Below, one piece after another: positions 58,899-64,000 of a stretch of 64,000 nt of DNA. The position numbers and the translations under genes are program-made. This stretch comes from Allium sativum (Eukaryota > Streptophyta > Magnoliopsida > Asparagales > Amaryllidaceae), in the NCBI GenBank assembly GCA_030737875.1, contig CM060922.1, positions 299,265,456-299,329,455 of the forward strand. Direction: 5' to 3'. The notes below the pieces were generated by a model, which was not told where the DNA came from, ran no database searches, and worked only from the letters and a program-made list of their open reading frames with translations. How positions within the stretch are numbered: position 1 is the first letter of the stretch; every line of letters starts with the position of its first letter.

Positions 58899-59911
58899 TC
58901 TTAGGCATGGACTAGTTATCCAGTAATGGGGCCATTCTTGATTGCGAGAAGAGAGTGGTTAGGCTCTTGACTCGACTCGGTAACACTCTAGAAATTTCTT
59001 GTAATCCCTTGAATGTTGTTATGCTTAGTTATCTAGAGTCACTTAATGCTTCTGTTGAGAATTTGCAGTCGGTTAGAGTGGTCCAGGAATATCTGAATGT
59101 CTTTGAAGAGGTAAAGAGCTTACCTCCGAGGCGGGAAATAGACTTCCGCATATATCTTGTTGATAATGCAAAGCCCGTAGCTTTACCTGTCAGACACATG
59201 GCTCTAAAGGAGAGAAAGGAGCTCAGTAAACAAGTTAAGAAGCTTCTCGAGAAGGGGTTTATAAGGCGAAGTATCTCGGAATGGGGTGCTCCAGTGGTGT
59301 TCGCCACCAAAGCAGATGGTTCACTACGTCTTTGTGTGGAATATAGGGAGCTAAACAAGTAGAATAAAAAGAATTGACACCCGCTTCCCCGAATAGACAA
59401 TTTGTTTGATCATCTTGTAGGTGCGTCGGTCTTCTCCCGACTTGATCTGGCTACTGGGTTCCATCAGCTAAGGGTAGCTGAAGATAGCATTGATAAAATG
59501 GCATTCAGAACCCCAGACGGTTTCTTCGAGTGGCTTGTCATGCCTTTCGGCTTAACAAACACACCCGCTTATTTCGTAGACCTAATGAGCAGGGTGTTCA
59601 GAGAATTCCTCAACAAGTTTGTGGTTGTCTTCGTAGACGATTTTTTGATCTTCTCAAACACTGAGGAAGAACATGCTCAGCATCTGAAGGAGATCATGGA
59701 AACTCTTCGAGTTCATCAGCTAAAAGCCAAATTCTCCAAGTGCCACTTTTGGAGAGAAGAAGTGAGGTTTCTTGGACATATAGTGTCCAAAGAAGGGTTA
59801 GATGTGGACCCCGCGAAAGTGGTAGTGGTGCAAGATTGGAAGACACCAAGAAATGCAACCGAAGTCCGAAGCTTTCTTGGGCTAGCCGGTTTTTACCGAA
59901 AGTTCATTTGA
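58899..59911 (+). pseudogene. Unit 3 protease end and RT
   Basis: One frame with a stop at 59360 just after [29 protein letters not shown], then after the stop [40 protein letters not shown] and the box FVDD in [17 protein letters not shown] (about 59626-59645). Thumb [19 protein letters not shown] and [14 protein letters not shown], then TGA at 59909 where unit 1 has AGA. Confidence 0.93.
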
Positions 59912-60979
59912 GATTTCGCGAAAATCTCAGCTCCACTCACAAGGCTAATAAATTAGAATCTATTGTTTGCTTGGGATTTGGATTGTGATATTGCTTTCCA
60001 ACGCTTAAAAAGGGCTCATACAACAGCCCCAGTTCTGACTTTGCCTGATGGAAGCAAGATGTTCACAGTATACACGGATGCTTGTGGTACGAGACTAGGC
60101 GATGTTCTAATGCAAGAAGGGAAGGTAGTAGCTTATGGTGGAAGGCAATTGAAAGTTCATGAAAAGAACTACCCAACCCACGATCTTGAGTTAGCCGCCA
60201 TCATCTTTGCGCTTAAGTCTTGGCGCCATTATCTCCTAGGTGAGAAGTTCGAATTAAATACTAACTATAATTCGTTGAAGTACCTTTTCTCGCAGAAAGA
60301 TCTTAACTTGAGGCAGCAAAGGTGGATGGAGTTCCTTGCCTCGTATGATTTTGAAATTTCCTATACTCTTGGCAAGGGCAACGTAGTAGCAGATGCCTTG
60401 AGTAGAAAAAAGCTGGCCTTAAGCCCTCTCTTTGTAGAAAGGCAAAGTTTGGAGTATATAGCCAGTTTTGACTTTAGGCCCTCCTCTTATTTTGTACCTG
60501 GTTTGTTGGCCTCACTAGAAGTATGACCCACTCTTTTAGACTCAATAGGGGCCGCACAATGTGAAGACCCTCAGCTTGTGGATGTGATTGATAAACTAAT
60601 TAGGGGTGAAACTTCCAGTCACCTCAATATGTACTCCATCGATGATAAGGGTTGGCTAAGGCGAGATGGAAGACTATGCATCCCACAAGCAAGGGATTTA
60701 GTAAAGATGGTTCTCGAGGAAGCACACCATTCCAAGATGACAATACACACAGGTGGAGACAAGATGTACAAGGACATAAAGAGTGTTTTCTTTTGGAGTG
60801 GCATGAAAAAGGATGTGGCCTATTTCGTTTCTAAGTGCGTGATATGCCAACAGGTCAAGGCGGAACAAAAGAAGCCTGGAGGACTTCTTCATCCTCTGGA
60901 AGTCCCGCAGTGGAAGTGGGATAGCATCTCAATGGACTTCATTGATGGGTTGCTTAGGTCAAGAAGGGGGCAATACTAG
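59912..60979 (+). pseudogene. Unit 3 RNase H and integrase zinc domain
   Basis: Same frame after the stop. RNase [16 protein letters not shown] (first catalytic aspartate kept, about 60076), [20 protein letters not shown], then [11 protein letters not shown] where unit 1 has YTDHKSL, so another conserved aspartate is asparagine. A stop lies at 60524. Integrase zinc region AHHSKMTIHTGGDKMYKDI and [20 protein letters not shown] (about 60720-60885), intact. An extra G after [12 protein letters not shown] ends the frame. Confidence 0.93.
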
Positions 60980-62006
60980 CAATTGGGTAATAGTGGGCAG
61001 GCTCACAAAAAGCGCCCACTTTATACCCGTCAAGAGTAGAAGGGCTTCCTCGTCTCTAGCGTCTCTTTATCTCAAGGAAATAGTTCGACTCCATGGAATA
61101 CCCTCCAGCATAGTGAGTGACCGAGATCCTATCTTTACAAGCGAATTTTGGAGGAGTCTACAATAAGCTGTAGGCACACAGTTATGCTTGAGCACGGCCT
61201 ATCACCCCCAAACCGATGGTCAGACGGAAAGGGTAAACAGAGTATTAGAAGATCTTCTGATACTGTGTGTTCTTGACTTCAGAGGGACATGGGAGGATCA
61301 TCTTCCTTTAGTGGAATTCGCCTACAACAACAGCTACCAAGCCACCATCGGCATGGCGCCCTTCGAAGCTCTATATGGAAGACCGTGCAGAACACCAACT
61401 TGTTGGTGGGAGTCTACAGACAAGCTTATACTTGGGCTAGACATGATTAGATAGACTTCAGAAAAAGTGGACCTGATACGAAGGAGAATGAAAACTGCCC
61501 AAGATAGACAGAAATCCTACGCAGACAAAAGAAGGACCGACCTCGAGTTTGATGTTGGGGACAGGGTTTTCCTTAAGGTATCTCCCTTAAGGAGTGTCGT
61601 TCGCTTTGGATCCCTAGGAAAGCTAGCACTAAGATTTGTAGGACTGTTCCCAATCATCGAGAAGATTGGGAAGATGGCTTATAGAGTAGAGCTTCCCGAA
61701 AGGTTGGCTGGAATTCACAATGTCATTCACGTTTCTCATCTCCGGAAATGTTTACATGAAACCGCGGAAGTGGTGGAGCCAAGCGCTCTAGAAGAAGCCG
61801 AAGTGGAACGCGAAGCAACTGTGAGGAGAGTTCCAACCCGCATCTTAGGAACAGAGGTGAAAAAGCTAGGCAACCGCGAAGTCAGGCTTGTCAAAGTTCA
61901 GTGGTGCGACACCGAAGAAGACGCGACTTGGGAAACTGAGGACAGAATACGCATGGCTTACCCTTTTCTTTTTGAGGGTACATCTTTGATTTCTCTTTTT
62001 CCTTAA
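60942..62006 (+). pseudogene. Unit 3 integrase core and chromodomain-like C-terminus
   Basis: [35 protein letters not shown], then TAA at 61164 in the TSEFWRSLQ run; [40 protein letters not shown], a TAG at 61452, then FDVGDRVFLKVSPLR, KLALRFVGLFPIIEKIGKM and HVSHLRKCLHETAE. C-terminus LVKVQWCDTEEDATWETEDR and AYPFLFEGTS, with TAA at 62004-62006. The aspartate of the WVIVDRLT motif in unit 1 is glycine here. Confidence 0.93.
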
Positions 62007-62567
62007 GTTGTGCTTGTATCTATCTTTTTAGGTATATCTCCTCGATATTATCCTTTATCCTTAGGTAGAAACCCCTTTGGATGTAAACATGTAATTGAAA
62101 CATGTTATGATTGATGGCTGCAAGTGGTTGCAAGTGGTTGCTCGTGGATGCATACACACACAACCTAGGTTTTAGATCGGCTCACACCTCATATTGCATA
62201 TGCATATATGTATTCATATTTGTATGTGGTTGAAACTTGATATGTTTTCATATGGATGTCACATTTTTATGAATGATTGCGCACTCATGTAGAATTATGA
62301 GTGGGGAAAATTTGTATACATAATGGATTCATGACACTTACATGATTCACATTAAGGAGGTCAACTGAATCAGTAGACCGCCTAATTTTTGCATTAGATA
62401 AGGACATATACACACACACTATGCATATGATCATGAAGCATTAGAAGTCTTTTAAGGACAATGGACGCCTGTGTTTGTTGGTTGAGTAGATGGACGATTG
62501 GATGTTAGGATATACGTTCTTCTAGACTTGAAGATTTCGGGGACGAAATCCTTTAAGGAAGGGAGAA
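62007..62567 (+). other. Unit 3 3' untranslated region and polypurine tract
   Basis: As in units 1 and 2; two CAAGTGGTTG copies near 62118-62140, TTTCGGGGACGAAATCC, then PPT AAGGAAGGGAGAA (62555-62567), whose guanine run is broken by one A. Confidence 0.8.
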
Positions 62568-62848
62568 TGTAACACCCCGAATTTTCTGTTACCGGTAAAT
62601 TAACAAATTAAAGGATAATTAATTCTAAATGATAGAATTAAGGGAAACGGATTAAGCCATTGCATTCGTCTCGGAATTATGCTTGAGATAGAGTCCGAGT
62701 TTGCGTAAATCAGACTCCGTATGAAAGCGTTATGACCTCCGGAAGTTTCAGAATTCGATTTAAAATTCAAACAGCCCATAAACAAATTCGAAATTCAAAA
62801 ACTGGACCAGAACTGGGCTGGGCGGGAATTTTCTCTCCCAGGACCTAG

Positions 62849-62932
62849 GTCGACCAGGGGGTCGACCTGAGAGTCGACCTGGGTACGCAGGTCGACTATG
62901 TAGTCGACCTGGGGGTCGACCTACAGGTCGAC
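62849..62932. repeat. GTCGAC palindrome cluster, LTR d
   Basis: Seven GTCGAC sites, the most of any LTR here. Confidence 0.85.
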
Positions 62933-63093
62933 CTGCTTGGTCAGGCCCTCGCTGGCCTGGTCGGGTTCTGGTCAAATTTCTAAGCTCTGGTGTGTCACTG
63001 GGGCTGACTTGTCACTTTCTTATTGGCTTCTCTTGAGATGGATGGCCTTGGTTAACTCTAGCTTCATCGACGGCTCTAATTAGTTTGAAATTC

Positions 63094-63180
63094 TATAAAA
63101 ACAACCTTAGTCTCAACCTAAATTCACACAAATAAAATAGAGATAGAGCTGTCATGCTGATGGAAGGAAGCCAAGAGTAG
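63094..63180 (+). promoter_or_regulatory. TATA box and short leader ORF, LTR d
   Basis: TATAAAAA replaces TATATAAA at 63094. The eight-codon leader frame is kept, with one leucine-to-methionine change. Confidence 0.7.
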
Positions 63181-64000
63181 CCTCCACTTGAAGAAAGATT
63201 AGAAACGAGCAAAACTAAAGTAAAAACAAGAATCAAACAACGTTTGTATACTCAAAGGAAATCATTGAAAATTCAGAACTCAGAATCCAGAATTCAATTT
63301 CGTCGTTTGTTGTAAGTATAGTGATTTTTCCGATGGGAATAAAATTAAGATTTGACTCGATGTAAAATGGAAATGGAATTGTGCTATTGTATAACGATGA
63401 TGTTAATTCATATCTATGTGTTGCAATGATTGTGTTGTGAATGATATTGGGATGTTTGTGGTATAATTGACTTGATGTTGGATCCATTAGAATTTTTGTG
63501 GATTAATCTAGTTGATTTTGGATCTATTCAAATTCACATACAAGTCATTTGGTTCATATCTACACCTATATGTTTAGGTGATTATGACAAGTTATATGGT
63601 ATACAATAGAACCTCTATGCCTAAATGATTAAGTTCATATACATGCTCATATGTTTATTCAAAAGTTGCAAGTCATAATTGGATCCATGCCAAGATCCAT
63701 TTTAATACAAGTTTCATGTTATAATAGTAAACATGATTTGATCTAGTTCACACACATGTGATAAAATTATACATACTTTATGGACATGTCATATTCTTGT
63801 CATATGCTAGTGATGTTCGATGTTATGCCTAGATCTAAACATGTTTAGGCTTAGGTTGTCTAAAACCATATGCTAATTCATGTGACACCTATTTAGTTAG
63901 ACCCCTATTTCAATGCAAGTTCACATATATGTAAGTTGATTTAGCCTATGTTGCAAGTTCACATATATGTATGTTAATTCAGCCTATGTTGCAAGTTCAC

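Larger units (their letters stand above)
57646..62006 (+). pseudogene. Unit 3 gag-pol polyprotein, broken
   Basis: Colinear with units 1 and 2. Lesions: a stop at 57691 (tryptophan codon of PGWF to TAG), a frame change near 58078, stops at 58269 and 58563, a frame change near 58868, a stop at 59360, a stop at 59909, a stop at 60524, an added G near 60968, stops at 61164 and 61452. None of these coincides with the unit 1 or 2 lesions I listed. The RT region here reads through [13 protein letters not shown], intact where units 1 and 2 share a TAA. Confidence 0.95.
57466..62567 (+). mobile_element. Tandem unit 3 internal region
   Basis: PBS (57468-57479), leader, gag-pol pseudogene (57646-62006), 3' untranslated region and PPT (62555-62567), 5102 bp between LTRs c and d. 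Confidence 0.95.
37891..64000 (+). mobile_element. Tandem gypsy array: four LTRs, three internal regions
   Basis: Four LTRs of one family start at 37891, 46128, 54372 and 62568, with periods of 8237, 8244 and 8196 bp, all on the plus strand. Each pair brackets one internal region of about 5.1 kb that starts with a PBS and ends with a PPT. Adjacent units share a single LTR, with no target duplication or unrelated DNA between them. This is a tandem, not three separate insertions. The right-hand LTR continues past the window edge. Domain order and the C-terminal chromodomain-like segment place the family in the Tekay/Del chromoviruses. Confidence 0.95.
62568..64000 (+). mobile_element. Tandem array LTR d, cut by the window edge
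   Basis: It begins TGTAACACCCCG after the unit 3 PPT and matches the first 1433 bp of the other LTRs, including the GTCGAC cluster (62849-62932), TATA box (TATAAAAA at 63094) and leader ORF (63154-63180, MLMEGSQE). Whether it ends the array or is followed by a fourth internal region cannot be told from this window. Confidence 0.95.

Noticed and set aside
1..64000. Host protein-coding gene or endogenous pararetrovirus
   Set aside because: Every domain recognised belongs to gypsy or CACTA elements; no viral coat or movement-protein motif and no multi-exon host gene was seen.

Overview
This window is repeat-packed plant chromatin. Its features are long-LTR Ty3/gypsy chromovirus-like elements, a CACTA DNA transposon, initiator-Met-tRNA-type primer binding sites (TGGTATCAGAGC) and no recognisable host gene. 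I read it as pericentromeric or other heterochromatic sequence of a flowering plant; the species cannot be named from the sequence. Every coding segment I recognise belongs to a transposable element, and all of them are broken.

Layout, left to right. (1) 1-3459: 5' end of a minus-strand gypsy element ('T1'); its LTR is 227-3459 and the rest lies left of the window. (2) 3460-4717 and 27736-28780: two colinear pieces of an old, minus-strand LTR of a family I call X. (3) 4718-27735: a minus-strand chromovirus ('G1') that split this old X LTR. Its 5' LTR is at 25283-27735, its decayed gag-pol at 20738-25077, and its 3' LTR is split into 4718-5635 and 19064-20566. (4) 5636-19058: a young X element sitting inside G1's 3' LTR, flanked by the 5-bp target duplication GTAGT. 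It has two nearly identical LTRs of about 6.2 kb around only 1033 bp of coding-free internal DNA, so it is a large non-autonomous (LARD-like) element. (5) 28781-36364: left end of a CACTA transposon (TIR CACTACAAGAAAA) with decayed TNPA-like and TNP2-like genes on the minus strand. (6) 36365-37890: LTR and leader of another LTR retrotransposon ('Z') inserted in the CACTA TNP2 gene. (7) 37891-64000: inserted in Z, a head-to-tail tandem of one gypsy family on the plus strand, LTR-internal-LTR-internal-LTR-internal-LTR, with a period of about 8.2 kb. It contains four LTRs (the last cut by the window edge) and three gag-pol regions.

How it fits together. G1 and the tandem units encode gag with CCHC knuckles, aspartic protease, reverse transcriptase, RNase H, integrase and a C-terminal chromodomain-like segment, the order of the Tekay/Del chromovirus clade. 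T1's LTR is visibly homologous to the tandem LTRs. X has no coding capacity but keeps the PBS, the polypurine tract and a pre-PPT sequence like that of the chromoviruses, so it was probably mobilised in trans. The nesting gives a relative history: old X LTR first; then G1, the CACTA element and T1 into it; then young X into G1's LTR, Z into the CACTA, and the gypsy tandem into Z. LTR divergence judged by eye agrees: under 1% for young X, roughly 5% among tandem LTRs, roughly 10% for G1.

The most notable items are the four-LTR tandem with a decay mutation shared by two of its three units, the giant-LTR coding-free X element, and its self-nesting (X in G1 in X).
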